Source: Pseudodesulfovibrio alkaliphilus
GTDB lineage: Bacteria > Desulfobacterota > Desulfovibrionia > Desulfovibrionales > Desulfovibrionaceae
Length of the DNA: 64,000 nucleotides
Reading direction: 5' to 3'
Assembly: GCF_009729555.1 (NCBI RefSeq)
Contig: NZ_WODC01000001.1
Coordinates: 1-64,000 of the forward strand
Shown: piece by piece, positions 35,340-44,313 of the stretch
Position numbering within the stretch: the first letter of the stretch is position 1
How the letters are laid out: the number at the start of each line of letters is the position of its first letter
Made by a program: the position numbers and the translations under genes
The notes under the pieces: model-generated
The model's database searches: none
Told to the model about the DNA's origin: nothing
The model's input: only the letters and a program-made list of their open reading frames with translations

Positions 35340-36191
35340 TTATCTCTCCGTCAACAAACCATGGTTCTTCAATTTATCGAAATACGCCCCCTGCCCCATG
35401 TCCGCCACCAGCAGATCACGGGGGCTGCGCCGCACCCGCACCTCGTCGCCGGATTCAAGAGGGAAGGAGAACTGCCCGTCCTCGGTCAGGGAAACGCCAG
35501 TGGCCGCCTCCTCGACGCACACCGCGCACTCCTCCCCGACGGGAAGGACCAGGGGTTTGAAACCGCTCAGGAAGGGGCACACCGCCGTGACGCAGTAGGA
35601 AAAAAGGTCGGCATGGACCAACGGACCGCCCGCCGAGGCACCATAGGCCGTGGAGCCGGTAGGCGTGGAGACGATCAGTCCGTCGGCCCTGACCGAGGCC
35701 AGTCGCCTCCCGCCGTAGGAGAACCCAAGCCGGACAAGCCTGGCCAACTCGCCCCTCCCCACCACGACATCGTTGACCGCCAACCCTGAACGCACCACGT
35801 TTCCCTGACGCACGACATCGTAGGCAAGGGCCATCCGACGCACAGACCGCACATTTCCCTTCAGATTTTCTGCCAGCCAGGGCTTCCATCCCGCCCTGTC
35901 CAGTTGGGCCAGAAAACCCACCCGGCCAAGATTGACGCCCACAAACGGCGCCTCAAGGTGAAGCATCCTTCGGGCCACGCCGATGAATGTTCCGTCGCCA
36001 CCGAGGACCATGATCAGATCCGGTCCGGGCTGCCCGAAAACATCCGCATCATACGCCTCGGGCCGATGCTGGCAGACCATGACCTCGACATCCGAACCGG
36101 ACAGAAAGGCGGCCACCTCAGCTCCGAGGGCCTTGGCCTCAAAGTCGCCCGACCGGGTGACAACCAGCACTTTTCGCAGATGAAGTGACAT
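35340..36191 (-). CDS. nadK: NAD kinase
   Basis: The 283-aa protein contains the NAD kinase signatures: GGDGTFIGVAR (about 59-69), VNLGRVGFLAQ, and DGLIVSTPTGSTAYGASAGGP. The GGDGT loop binds the phosphate donor and the TGSTAY region the NAD. The enzyme makes NADP. It is the first gene of the leftward group nadK, ARMT1-like, mltA, DUF4254, gatB, mtnA. The region upstream is shared with the divergent flgM operon. Confidence 0.96.
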   Translation of the reverse strand: MSLHLRKVLVVTRSGDFEAKALGAEVAAFLSGSDVEVMVCQHRPEAYDADVFGQPGPDLIMVLGGDGTFIGVARRMLHLEAPFVGVNLGRVGFLAQLDRAGWKPWLAENLKGNVRSVRRMALAYDVVRQGNVVRSGLAVNDVVVGRGELARLVRLGFSYGGRRLASVRADGLIVSTPTGSTAYGASAGGPLVHADLFSYCVTAVCPFLSGFKPLVLPVGEECAVCVEEAATGVSLTEDGQFSFPLESGDEVRVRRSPRDLLVADMGQGAYFDKLKNHGLLTER

Positions 36192-36301
36192 GCCTTGAAT
36201 GAGTAGCTAAAATTTTATAACCATTCAACCTTTTTCCGATTGTCCGCAGAAGTCGACACTTGCGACGCCAACCATTTCTGGCTTTTTTCTCCAATTGGCC
36301 C

Positions 36302-36328
36302 TAAAGTTAATCAAACCAGGGACGATCT
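36302..36328 (+). promoter_or_regulatory. Sigma-28 (FliA) promoter of the flgM operon
   Basis: TAAAGTTA (36302-36309), an 11-base spacer and GACGATCT (36321-36328) compare with the FliA consensus TAAAGTTT-N11-GCCGATAA. Position and direction fit the two flagellar-type genes that follow. Confidence 0.6.
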
Positions 36329-36352
36329 ATACATTCAAGGAAGGGTTTGCGC

Positions 36353-36763
36353 GTGAATACTTCGTCGGCCAATGTTCGCACCATGCTGCGCACCTACGGG
36401 AAGCAGCTCACGAATGCGAAACGCTTGGCGCGCTTCAGGCAGGCCCTGGGAGAGGCCAAGGCCCTGGACGGAGTGGACCGGCAGGCCAAACGCCGCGAAC
36501 TGGTGGAGCGCATCGCAAGGGAGGTCATCGAAAACCTCATCGTCAGTTCGACCCCCTCGCCCGTGGTCGCGGCCATCCTCGGCCAGATCCAGGAGGAGTT
36601 CGGACATCCGTTCCTCTTCGAGTACCCGGTGGACGGGACGGACGTGATCATACTGCGCAGCACGGCCGATGGCCCTCAGGAGGTCGTCGGCCCGGAGCGC
36701 AACCGGGTCATGAGACGGCTCTGGGAGATCACGCTTTCGAAGGTTGACGACACCATGCTCTAG
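36353..36763 (+). CDS. Small conserved protein upstream of flgM
   Basis: The 136-aa product starts with GTG behind GGAAGGG, giving MNTSSANVRTMLRTYGKQL; the TTG at 36347 is a less likely alternative. It is mostly helical with a conserved-looking core (REVIENLIVSSTPSPVVAAIL, EEFGHPFLFEYPVDG). No domain name is recognised. Its position between a sigma-28 promoter and flgM, 28 bases before flgM, suggests a flagellar role. In related Desulfovibrio genomes an uncharacterised gene occupies a similar place, which I state from memory. Confidence 0.72.
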   Translation: MNTSSANVRTMLRTYGKQLTNAKRLARFRQALGEAKALDGVDRQAKRRELVERIAREVIENLIVSSTPSPVVAAILGQIQEEFGHPFLFEYPVDGTDVIILRSTADGPQEVVGPERNRVMRRLWEITLSKVDDTML

Positions 36764-36791
36764 TTTAGGATTATGGTTCCGGGAGGGAAAC

Positions 36792-37118
36792 ATGGTCATC
36801 AAGAATATCGCGGGGGAGATGACTCCCTACAGCAACAGGAAGATCGAGAACCAACGCACGGCCGACCAGCAGCGCCGGGGCCAGGAGTCCGCCAGAACCG
36901 CGGGCGAGTCCGCCGACAAGGTGGTGCTCTCCTCCGAGGCCCGCTTGCGCGGCGCCGCCCTGCAGGCCGCCAATGAGGCATCCGATGTCCGCCGCCGCAA
37001 GATCGACGACCTCAAGCAGCAGATCAAGGACGGGACTTATAAGCCCGACCTGAAAAAGGCTGCGGCCAACCTCATCCGGGACGACCTCGACCTGCTTTCC
37101 ACGGGGCAACCGGAATAG
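36792..37118 (+). CDS. flgM: Anti-sigma-28 factor FlgM
   Basis: The 108-aa protein has an unstructured, polar N-terminal half and a C-terminal helix region with DDLKQQIKDGTYKPDLKKAAANLI, the FlgM signature that binds sigma-28. The length is close to normal (about 90-110). FlgM holds FliA inactive until the hook-basal body is finished and it is exported. The gene is preceded by GGGAGG and driven with its neighbour by a sigma-28-type promoter, so it would be autoregulated. It ends just before the bidirectional palindrome at 37173. Confidence 0.88.
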   Translation: MVIKNIAGEMTPYSNRKIENQRTADQQRRGQESARTAGESADKVVLSSEARLRGAALQAANEASDVRRRKIDDLKQQIKDGTYKPDLKKAAANLIRDDLDLLSTGQPE

Positions 37119-37172
37119 TTCGGTCCGGCGCTCCTGCCCGATGCGGGCAGGAGGCCGATGCGTCTGCGCGAT

Positions 37173-37230
37173 CGGCAGAAAAGACCCCTTTGTCCGGGCT
37201 GCAGCCCGGACAAAGGGGTCTTTTCTGCCG
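37173..37230. terminator. 58-bp perfect palindrome, bidirectional terminator
   Basis: The two 29-base halves (37173-37201 and 37202-37230) are exact reverse complements with no loop, centred on CTGCAG. Each strand has AAAAGACCCC at one end and GGGGTCTTTT at the other, so both directions end in a T-run. It separates convergent flgM and fliW. Confidence 0.9.
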
Positions 37231-37285
37231 AAAATCCTAAGGAATCGTGATACTCGGCCAAACCCGGTGCCGCCAAAAGGCGGCA

Positions 37286-37732
37286 TCAGCCGCGAATGGG
37301 ACTGAAGTGCGTGGGGTATCCACTGTCGGTCTGGGGCACCTGCACCCCTATCCGCGCCTCGGTGTTGATGACAATGGGGCCTTGAAGATTGAGGGTTGTC
37401 TCCTCGGGTCTGTTCTGGGGAATGGTCACCGTGACCAGAATGGCCAACTGCTTGATGTTCTTGATCTTGAGAGTTTTGCGATCCAGGTTTTCAAGCTTCA
37501 CGTCGTATTTGTCGAGAAAGGAATAGGGGTCTGCCACCAGCAGCCCCAATCCGGGATCGGTAACGCACTGCAGGAGGAAAAAGGGAGACTCTCCTTCCCG
37601 AACGCTTAGAAGCGCGAACTCGCGCTTGTCCTCAAGACCAATGAGGCCGCGGGGGAAATAGACGATGCCGTCCGAGCTCACTTCCCTCTCGCCCAGCCTG
37701 GTCATTATTTTCTTGGTTCTTTCTTTTCCCAT
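37286..37732 (-). CDS. fliW: Flagellar assembly factor FliW
   Basis: FliW binds CsrA and flagellin, releasing CsrA block on flagellin mRNA when flagellin is secreted. The 148-aa product shows the family's N-terminal pattern ([25 protein letters not shown]) and the [12 protein letters not shown] and VTVTIPQN segments. The gene overlaps csrA. Two starts are possible: ATG at 37732, 27 bases inside csrA, or ATG at 37705, which shares bases with the csrA stop (TAATG). I prefer the first, because [10 protein letters not shown] aligns with the conserved start KIETKYFGE. Both lack a clear Shine-Dalgarno, so coupling with csrA is likely. Confidence 0.9.
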   Translation of the reverse strand: MGKERTKKIMTRLGEREVSSDGIVYFPRGLIGLEDKREFALLSVREGESPFFLLQCVTDPGLGLLVADPYSFLDKYDVKLENLDRKTLKIKNIKQLAILVTVTIPQNRPEETTLNLQGPIVINTEARIGVQVPQTDSGYPTHFSPIRG

Positions 37733-37947
37733 AGCGCAGCCGCCGCGAGCAGGTCCTGCTGGCTGGTCTCCAGCGCCTGCTTGTTCTGTTCCTTGATCTT
37801 CAGATACACCTCTTCCCGATAGACGGTCATGTCCTCGGGTACCTCAAGGCCGATCTTTATCTGCTTGCCCTGAACGCTCAGGATTTTCAGCTTGATCGTA
37901 TCGCCCAGGTACAGGCTTTCTCCCGGTCTCCGGGTCAATATCAGCAT
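37705..37947 (-). CDS. csrA: Carbon storage regulator CsrA
   Basis: The 80-aa protein starts [16 protein letters not shown] and contains the RNA-binding beta strands and the [16 protein letters not shown] region of CsrA. It binds GGA in the leader of target mRNAs, typically flagellin in this context. The C-terminal extension of about 25 residues ([20 protein letters not shown]) is longer than in E. coli CsrA (61 aa) and comparable to the flagellar-type CsrA of other lineages. It lies between flgL and fliW, in the order found in many flagellar loci. Confidence 0.95.
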   Translation of the reverse strand: MLILTRRPGESLYLGDTIKLKILSVQGKQIKIGLEVPEDMTVYREEVYLKIKEQNKQALETSQQDLLAAAALWEKKEPRK

Positions 37948-38070
37948 AATGCCACCAAATGGGTCATCCTAGGGCTTGAGTCCGCATACTCGCGGGTTCT
38001 TCCCGGCGACTACATCACCTGGCCCGGGAAGTCCAGCAGACAAAGAAAATCGCCTAGCCATTCCGGGCTC

Positions 38071-39735
38071 CTAGATGAACTTGCTCAGGTTGAGCTGCAT
38101 GATCATGGAGGAGGAACGCAGTACAGCCTCATAGACTATCTGCTGCTGGACCAGATCGGTCATCAGTTCGCTGACATCGGCATCCTCGACGGAACTGAGC
38201 AGCGCCTTTTCGTTGTATTTGAGACCATCAAGGATGTTCTCGGTAGCGAGAAGCCGGTTTTGGCGGCCACCCACGTCGGCAAGCCTGTTCATGATCTGGG
38301 CCTGGGCATTGTTCAGGTTATCGAGCATCTGCTGCACGCCGGTCTGGTTGTTGGTCTCGGCGAAGGCCACAAGGTTGCCCATGACCTCGAAAAGATTCTT
38401 GGAAAACTCGTCGTCGCCCTGAATGGTCAGAGCCATTTTGGGGTCGTCGTCTGAGTGAAACACCCTGTTCGCATTCTGACTGCTCAGGGGAACGGAGGCT
38501 CCCCCCGCGGCAAGCACCGCATCGGGGTCCATATAGATGCCGCCGAAGATGTCCTTGCCCACATCGTTGATGCACACCCGATCGTTGGCCGAAATATCGA
38601 GGTTGATGTCTGCGGCTCTCGGCCGAATGACAAACTGCTGCCCCGGTTGCAGTATATTGCCGCCATTGGAGGAAAGGGTAAGAAGACCGCTGTTGGCAAT
38701 GCTCAAGACCGAGGAATTGCTCGAAGTATCGGCCGGAGCCACGTTGCCCGTGACCCAGTTGATGCCGCCGTCGAGGCTGTAGGAGTAACGGATCTCCTCG
38801 TTCATGGCCACAGCGGAGGTATTGTCGATACGCACGGTGACGGAACCGCTCTGGAACGATCCCGAGGCGTCGGCATTTACGCCGCCAACGGTGCGCGGGT
38901 CCACCATGGGGGGAGCGTCCTTGTCATCGCCGACGTACCTGGCCGAGGGGCGCACCCAAAGCCAGGTTCCATCGGCCACGGAAGGATCGTCAGGGTCGTT
39001 GACCTTGACCGTGGCGTCGGAGTGGAAAAGCACATTGGTGCCGCTTGATGGCAGACTGACGGTGGCCACGCCGGCGGCAAAACTCACGGCTCCGTCTTCG
39101 AGCCAGGTGCGGCCGCCGTCAATGCTGTAGCGCACCCCGAGATCTCCGTTGGAGAGATCCATGGTGCCGCCAGGCGGGGTCGGTGTCGTGGTATTGGTGT
39201 CGATGAACTGGACCAGCACGGTGGTGTTCGAAGACCCCTGGATGGTGAAATCGGTGTGTCCGAAATCCTCGTCGTTTGTGGTCAGCCACATGATCTGCTC
39301 AAAAGCCTTGCCGTCCACCTTCTGGCCCGAATAGATGCTCTTGCCCTCGAAGTTGGTGTTGGCCAGCCCGATCATCTGCTCGAAAATGCTGCGCAACTCG
39401 TAGCTGACCTGTTCGCGGTTGTCGCCGCTCACTGTGCCGGTGGCGGCCTGACCGGCCAGTTCCTTGGCCCGGGTGATGAGTGTCGAAACCTGCCTGAGCG
39501 CCTCGTCCGAAGAGCCGAGCCACCCCTTGGCCGTGGAGATGTTATCGCCATACTGCTCAAGCGAGCGCAAGGTGTCGCGGTGACCGAGAATCCGCGTCAT
39601 ACCCGCGGGATCATCGCTTGGCGAATTGACCTTCTTATGCGTCTGGGCCTTGGTATTGAGGTCCATCAACGAGTTCAGAGAGGTGTTGAGGTTGTGAATG
39701 TACCTGCTGAAGAGCATTTGTTGCGATACGCGCAT
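38071..39735 (-). CDS. flgL: Hook-filament junction protein FlgL, extended
   Basis: FlgL joins hook to filament. The 554-aa protein has the flagellin-like N-terminus (MRVSQQMLFSRYIHNLNTS, KVNSPSDDPAGM) and the matching C-terminal helix (QQIVYEAVLRSSSMIMQLNL). Its middle part is far longer than in E. coli FlgL (317 aa): about 240 extra residues of beta-rich, Ser/Thr/Asp-rich sequence with duplicated IRYSYSLDGGINW / VRYSIDGGRTW stretches. This would form an outward-facing domain on the junction. The gene is 16 bases after flgK. Confidence 0.92.
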   Translation of the reverse strand: MRVSQQMLFSRYIHNLNTSLNSLMDLNTKAQTHKKVNSPSDDPAGMTRILGHRDTLRSLEQYGDNISTAKGWLGSSDEALRQVSTLITRAKELAGQAATGTVSGDNREQVSYELRSIFEQMIGLANTNFEGKSIYSGQKVDGKAFEQIMWLTTNDEDFGHTDFTIQGSSNTTVLVQFIDTNTTTPTPPGGTMDLSNGDLGVRYSIDGGRTWLEDGAVSFAAGVATVSLPSSGTNVLFHSDATVKVNDPDDPSVADGTWLWVRPSARYVGDDKDAPPMVDPRTVGGVNADASGSFQSGSVTVRIDNTSAVAMNEEIRYSYSLDGGINWVTGNVAPADTSSNSSVLSIANSGLLTLSSNGGNILQPGQQFVIRPRAADINLDISANDRVCINDVGKDIFGGIYMDPDAVLAAGGASVPLSSQNANRVFHSDDDPKMALTIQGDDEFSKNLFEVMGNLVAFAETNNQTGVQQMLDNLNNAQAQIMNRLADVGGRQNRLLATENILDGLKYNEKALLSSVEDADVSELMTDLVQQQIVYEAVLRSSSMIMQLNLSKFI

Positions 39736-39751
39736 GACCGTCCCCTTCTTC

Positions 39752-41863
39752 CTAAGACTTCAGCGACAGGATCGTCTGAAGCATCTGATCGGCAGTGGTG
39801 ATGAGCTTGGCCGCCGCCGTATATGACGCCTGATAGCGGATCAGGTTGCTCATCTCCTCGTCGAGGTTCACACCCGCCACCTGCTGCTGGCGCTCATTGA
39901 GGTCATTGGCCAGCGTGTTGTAGAAACCATGATTGAACTTGGCTCTATTGGTATCCGCGCCGACATTGCCCACAAGCCCGTTGTAGTAACTGAGCAGGGT
40001 TGTGTTTGTTGTCCCCTCCGCCACCGAGGAGATGGCCACCTGGGCCTCGCGCAGGGCATACATGGCCAGGGTCGTGGTGTTGTCGCCCGCGTTCATCTCG
40101 CCTGCGCCATTGACATGGCCGGTGGCCAGATAGTCGAGATCGCCGGTAATCTTTTCGTTCACCTGAATGTCCATGGGCGAGGAACCCTTGAAAAAGGTGT
40201 TGATGCCCAGAGCGGCCATGAGTCCCGCGCTATCGTTGCCAAAGGCGAAGGCGTATCCCTCTTCGGCTTCGAGATGCAGCTTGTTGTTGATTATTTCGGC
40301 TTTTATGGCCCCTGCGAAACTGGAGTTGACCGCGTCCGCCACATCGGTAAGCGAGTGGATCTTGGGGTCGAAGCTGCCCCCGCTAAAATCCAGAGAAGCG
40401 GACGAAGCGAGGAGCCCGGTTTCCTCGTCGTACACATAGATGAAGGTGTTGCCTGCCTGGAGCTTGTCGCCGAAGACCAGCCCGGTGGAGTCCGAACCAA
40501 GGGCCTTGGTGATCGAGGACACACCGTAGGTGCCATCCACCACGTTGAAAGCCTGGAGTCCGGCTCCCTGGCTGTGTCTGCGGTTGGTCTCCCAAACAAG
40601 GGTTTCAGTCAGGTTTTCCAACTTGTCGCGGTACTTGCCAATGTAGTTGTCACGAAATGAGAGCAGTGCTGCCAGACTGCCGCCAGTGAGCCGGGTGGTG
40701 TTCTCCTCGCCGTTGAAATGAATCTGGGGTGTGATCTCCAGCTTGCTCGACGTATTTTCCACCCAATAGAGTCCCTGATGCGGACTGATGGTGAAACGGT
40801 CGCCGACAGCGAACTGTCCGGAGGGGTTGCCCTGGGAGCTGTTGGCCGAACCGAACCAGATCTGGAGCCCTTCCACATTGATCCGTGATTCATAATCCCG
40901 GGCATTGAAATGACGTTCCTTGCCGTCTGCGTCGGTAAGCCAGGTGACACCCCCGTCCAAGGAAACACGGAACTGGGCCGCGGTAGCGTCCGAGGCGGCC
41001 GGTCCGTCTTTCACGAAATCAATGGTGTATTCGAAATCATCGTTTCCATCGAAATAGATGTCGCCCGCAAAGGTGGAGCCGGAGCGCAGATCCGAGCTCT
41101 TCTGCGGGGCGAGGAACTCAAGGCTGAAATGGCTGGTGCCGTCCACCAGGGTGTGTCCGGCCTTGGTCAGAACGGTGAAATTTCCGCCGCCGTTATCAAT
41201 GGTGGAGATGTCCATCAATTCCGCCAGCTCGCGGACCTTGCGCGCCCGTTCGTCAAACAGGCCGTTGGCGTTGTTGGACCCCTCGATATTGTGGACCTGG
41301 ATCTCCTTGTTGAGTTCCGAAATCTCCACCATCAGGGAGTTGGCCTGCTTGACCTGGGCGGCGACGGTGGAATTGATGCGCTGCTGCATGAGCGAAAGAT
41401 CGGTGTCCACCTGACGCAGGGTCGAAATAAGAGTTGCCGTGTCATTGACAACGGACTGACGCGCCCCGTAGTTGTCCGGGCGCTGGCTGACCTCGTTCCA
41501 GGAGTTGAAGAACTGGGAAAGGGTATTGCTCACTCCGGTGCCGCTCGACTCGTTGAGCAGATTCTCAACACCCCTGAGCTGCTCCCACAGCGTCCCCCAT
41601 TTGTCGCGCATTGCCGATTGACCGAGATACATGGCCTCGACCATCTCGTCGAAATGACGCACCACCTCAGTGGCCTTGACGCCTGTTCCGAGCTGACCCG
41701 GAGAATAGTCGATGTACGGCCCTTCCTGCAGCACCGCCGACTGGCGCGAATATCCCACGGTGTTGACATTGGAGATATTCTGGCCGGTGACCTGGAGCTG
41801 CACCTGCGAGGCGAACAGGGCCCAGCGGCCCATATCGAGAATCGAGTTGGCGCCAAAGGACAT
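39752..41863 (-). CDS. flgK: Hook-associated protein FlgK
   Basis: The 703-aa protein begins MSFGANSILDMGRWALFASQ with the flagellar-rod N-terminal helix and ANDxxNVNTxGYSR-like motif (GQNISNVNTVGYSRQS). The C-terminal helix (EEMSNLIRYQASYTAAAKLI) is conserved. The middle is beta-rich and longer than E. coli FlgK (547 aa), with a VTWLTDADG-type beta repeat resembling that in FlgL. It forms the first hook-filament junction ring. Its ATG directly follows the flgN stop (TAAATG). Confidence 0.95.
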   Translation of the reverse strand: MSFGANSILDMGRWALFASQVQLQVTGQNISNVNTVGYSRQSAVLQEGPYIDYSPGQLGTGVKATEVVRHFDEMVEAMYLGQSAMRDKWGTLWEQLRGVENLLNESSGTGVSNTLSQFFNSWNEVSQRPDNYGARQSVVNDTATLISTLRQVDTDLSLMQQRINSTVAAQVKQANSLMVEISELNKEIQVHNIEGSNNANGLFDERARKVRELAELMDISTIDNGGGNFTVLTKAGHTLVDGTSHFSLEFLAPQKSSDLRSGSTFAGDIYFDGNDDFEYTIDFVKDGPAASDATAAQFRVSLDGGVTWLTDADGKERHFNARDYESRINVEGLQIWFGSANSSQGNPSGQFAVGDRFTISPHQGLYWVENTSSKLEITPQIHFNGEENTTRLTGGSLAALLSFRDNYIGKYRDKLENLTETLVWETNRRHSQGAGLQAFNVVDGTYGVSSITKALGSDSTGLVFGDKLQAGNTFIYVYDEETGLLASSASLDFSGGSFDPKIHSLTDVADAVNSSFAGAIKAEIINNKLHLEAEEGYAFAFGNDSAGLMAALGINTFFKGSSPMDIQVNEKITGDLDYLATGHVNGAGEMNAGDNTTTLAMYALREAQVAISSVAEGTTNTTLLSYYNGLVGNVGADTNRAKFNHGFYNTLANDLNERQQQVAGVNLDEEMSNLIRYQASYTAAAKLITTADQMLQTILSLKS

Positions 41864-42364
41864 TTAGAGCCTCCCGGTCAGCAGCCGGGCCGAGCTGGGA
41901 GCCCGTGCCAGACGCCCCGAGGGGGCATAGGCTCCCGAGTTCTTTGGCTTGATCTGATTGTGCATGAAGGTGAGCAACTTGCTGCTCTGCTCAAAGAGGG
42001 CCATGGCCATCTCGTTGTTCTTGGCGGCCTGGACAGCGCATTTCTGCTCGGTATCATCAAGCATTTCGAGCAGCTTCTCCAAGGTTTCCGAGGTTTCCGG
42101 CTTCAGGGTGACATACAGCTCGCGCACCCGCACCGCGCCCGGCACGAGCGTATCGATCTTGGCACGCAATGACCGTCTTTCTGCAGCCACCTGACGCATC
42201 AGCTCCTGGATGGACAACTCTATCTGGGAAACCCCCTGGGGCTGGCCCTGATTGAGCCTGGAAAATTCTTCCTCCAAAAGGACGAAGAGGAGCACCATTG
42301 CCTTGTTCTGGCGGACCAAGTTTTCCTCAATGAGACGAATCATGCCCGTCACCAGCCTTTGCAT
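41864..42364 (-). CDS. flgN: Flagellar export chaperone FlgN
   Basis: The 166-aa helical protein has the FlgN pattern: long coiled helices with LLEEEFSRLNQGQ and KIDTLVPG, and a flexible tail. FlgN guards FlgK and FlgL before secretion. It abuts flgK, its client. An internal Met at residue 8 is an alternative start. Similarity is by fold and position as much as by sequence, since this family is weakly conserved. Confidence 0.8.
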   Translation of the reverse strand: MQRLVTGMIRLIEENLVRQNKAMVLLFVLLEEEFSRLNQGQPQGVSQIELSIQELMRQVAAERRSLRAKIDTLVPGAVRVRELYVTLKPETSETLEKLLEMLDDTEQKCAVQAAKNNEMAMALFEQSSKLLTFMHNQIKPKNSGAYAPSGRLARAPSSARLLTGRL

Positions 42365-42419
42365 CTAGCTAAGAAGATTAATGAAATATTAACTCCCCCT
42401 GATACGCGACCACTTTCGG

Positions 42420-43133
42420 TCAGCCGTTTCTTGCAAAACTCCGGCCAACTTTGGCTGCCTCGTCCACGCCAGATTCGCGCCCATAGGTTCTGGCCCGCTC
42501 CCGGGATTCGCCGACAAGGCCTTCGCGGATGCGCTCGGCATCCAGCCGTCTGGTCAGGGCTTCAAGGCGCGCCTTGACATCCACATCGGTCATGGGAGCA
42601 TGGAACGCGGAGCCCTGAACGTCTCGAACAAAGGTCCCCCCGTTCCCCTCGCCCGATCCGCCCCAATCCTCCAGGGTCTTGCCCCGGTTTTGGTTCAGGG
42701 CGATGGGATCCTGTCCACCCATGGCGATGGGCTGGGCCTTCAGCGGCCGGATCTCCACGGCACCGGGCAATGCTTCGCGGCTGGTTTCCTTGAGCTTCTC
42801 ACTGAGTTGCTCGTAGATCATATCCGCCAGTCCGATGCCGCCCGCCTGGGCCATCTTTTCGGCAAAGTCCTTGTCAAACATCGAGAGATACATCTCTTCC
42901 TGCTTGCTCTTGGTGTACCCGTCCTTGGGCACGGTGTTGCGCATCTCCTGCCACATCTTGCTGATGAACACGGCCTCGAAGCTCTGGCAGGCCTGGCGAA
43001 GCTGCTTTGACTTGTCACCGGAATCCCCGGCCAGCCGATCCTTGAGTCCGTCCATCTCCTGCTTGAAGCGAACGAGATCGCTGGTGTCTGCCTGTTTGGC
43101 GAGGAGTTGCGGGTCTATCCCTGAACCGAGCAT
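42420..43133 (-). CDS. flgJ: Rod-binding protein FlgJ, N-terminal type
   Basis: The 237-aa protein contains the rod-binding (FlgJ N-terminal) domain at about 40-110, with CQSFEAVFISKMWQEMR and the QEEMYLSMFDKDFAEKMAQAGGIGLADMIYEQL core. The muramidase domain of enterobacterial FlgJ is absent; the C-terminal half is polar and disordered. A separate peptidoglycan hydrolase must open the cell wall for the rod, as in many non-enterics. It is adjacent to flgI. Confidence 0.88.
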   Translation of the reverse strand: MLGSGIDPQLLAKQADTSDLVRFKQEMDGLKDRLAGDSGDKSKQLRQACQSFEAVFISKMWQEMRNTVPKDGYTKSKQEEMYLSMFDKDFAEKMAQAGGIGLADMIYEQLSEKLKETSREALPGAVEIRPLKAQPIAMGGQDPIALNQNRGKTLEDWGGSGEGNGGTFVRDVQGSAFHAPMTDVDVKARLEALTRRLDAERIREGLVGESRERARTYGRESGVDEAAKVGRSFARNG

Positions 43134-43134
43134 C

Positions 43135-44274
43135 TTAAATCACCTCCACTTCCGCGTGCAGCGAGCCCGCGGCCCTGAGTGCGCGAATGATGGATATCAG
43201 ATCGCGGGGGGTGGCCCCTATGGAATTGAGACCGTCCACCAACTCCTGAAGGGTGGCGCCCTCCATGAGCATGAGCGGATTGTTCTGCTCCTCGATGGCC
43301 AGATCGGTTTCGGGAGTGACCACGGTTTGCCCGTCCGAGAAGGGGCCGGGCTGGCTCACGTCCTGGCTCTCTGCAATGACGATCTGCAAGTTGCCGTGAG
43401 CCACGGCCACCCGGCTCAGGCGCACCTCGTGGCCGAGGACCACGGTGCCGGTCTTCTCGTCCACCACGACCTTGGCCCTGCCGTCCGGCGCGATATCGAG
43501 ATTCTCAAGGGAGGCCATGAGAGGGACCATGTTGCCCAGGTATCTGTCGGGCAGGTTGAGTTCCACGGTGGAGATGTCACGGGCCGAAGCGTAATCCCCG
43601 CCCATGGTGGCGTTGATTTTGTTGACTACCTGCATGGTGGTGCTGAAATCCTGCACCATGAGGTTGAGGGTCAGGGTGTCCTGATTGTTGAACTTGAAAG
43701 GAACGCCGCGCTCCACCGATGCGCCGCTTGGGATACGCCCCACTGTGGCAATGTTCTTCTGGGCCGTAGCCGCCTCGCCCTCGACGGCGAAACCGCCGAT
43801 GGTCAGGGGGCCCTGGGCCACGGCATATACACGGCCATCAAGGCCCTTGAGGGGAGTAAGCAGAAGAACGCCGCCGAGCAGACTCTTGGCGTCACCCAGG
43901 GAAGAAACCGTGACATCAAGCGTGGAGCCGGGCCTGGCCGAGACCGGCATCCTGGCCGTGACCATGACCGCTGCCACGTTCTTGGGCTTGAGTTTGTCCG
44001 GGCTGGCCTCCACTCCCATCTTCTCCAGCATGTTGGACATGGACTGAAGCGTGAAGGTGGAAGAAGTGCCGTCCCCGGTTCCCGAGAGGCCAACCACCAG
44101 GCCGTAACCCACCAAGTCGTTGTTGCGCACGCCGCTGAAGCTGGCGATGTCCTTGAGTCGTGCCGCCGAGGCGTCGCCAGGGGCGACGATCAGGGCCAGA
44201 GCCAGAACCGCCGCACCCAGCATGAGTAAAAGCTGGCTGCCCAACGCCCGCGTGTTCCGAGTGTGCATGGTCAT
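43135..44274 (-). CDS. flgI: Flagellar P-ring protein FlgI
   Basis: The protein has a signal peptide (hydrophobic [19 protein letters not shown], probable cleavage after ASA) followed by [31 protein letters not shown], the FlgI signature. The remainder fits FlgI to the C-terminus ([24 protein letters not shown]). FlgI assembles the periplasmic P ring around the rod. The preferred start (ATG at 44272-44274) has AAGGACAGG upstream; starts at 44304 or a GTG at 44313 would lengthen the signal. It follows flgH and precedes flgJ. Confidence 0.94.
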   Translation of the reverse strand: MTMHTRNTRALGSQLLLMLGAAVLALALIVAPGDASAARLKDIASFSGVRNNDLVGYGLVVGLSGTGDGTSSTFTLQSMSNMLEKMGVEASPDKLKPKNVAAVMVTARMPVSARPGSTLDVTVSSLGDAKSLLGGVLLLTPLKGLDGRVYAVAQGPLTIGGFAVEGEAATAQKNIATVGRIPSGASVERGVPFKFNNQDTLTLNLMVQDFSTTMQVVNKINATMGGDYASARDISTVELNLPDRYLGNMVPLMASLENLDIAPDGRAKVVVDEKTGTVVLGHEVRLSRVAVAHGNLQIVIAESQDVSQPGPFSDGQTVVTPETDLAIEEQNNPLMLMEGATLQELVDGLNSIGATPRDLISIIRALRAAGSLHAEVEVI

Positions 44275-44313
44275 GATTCCTGTCCTTGTGCCTTGGGTGT
44301 GCATCGTCTCCAC

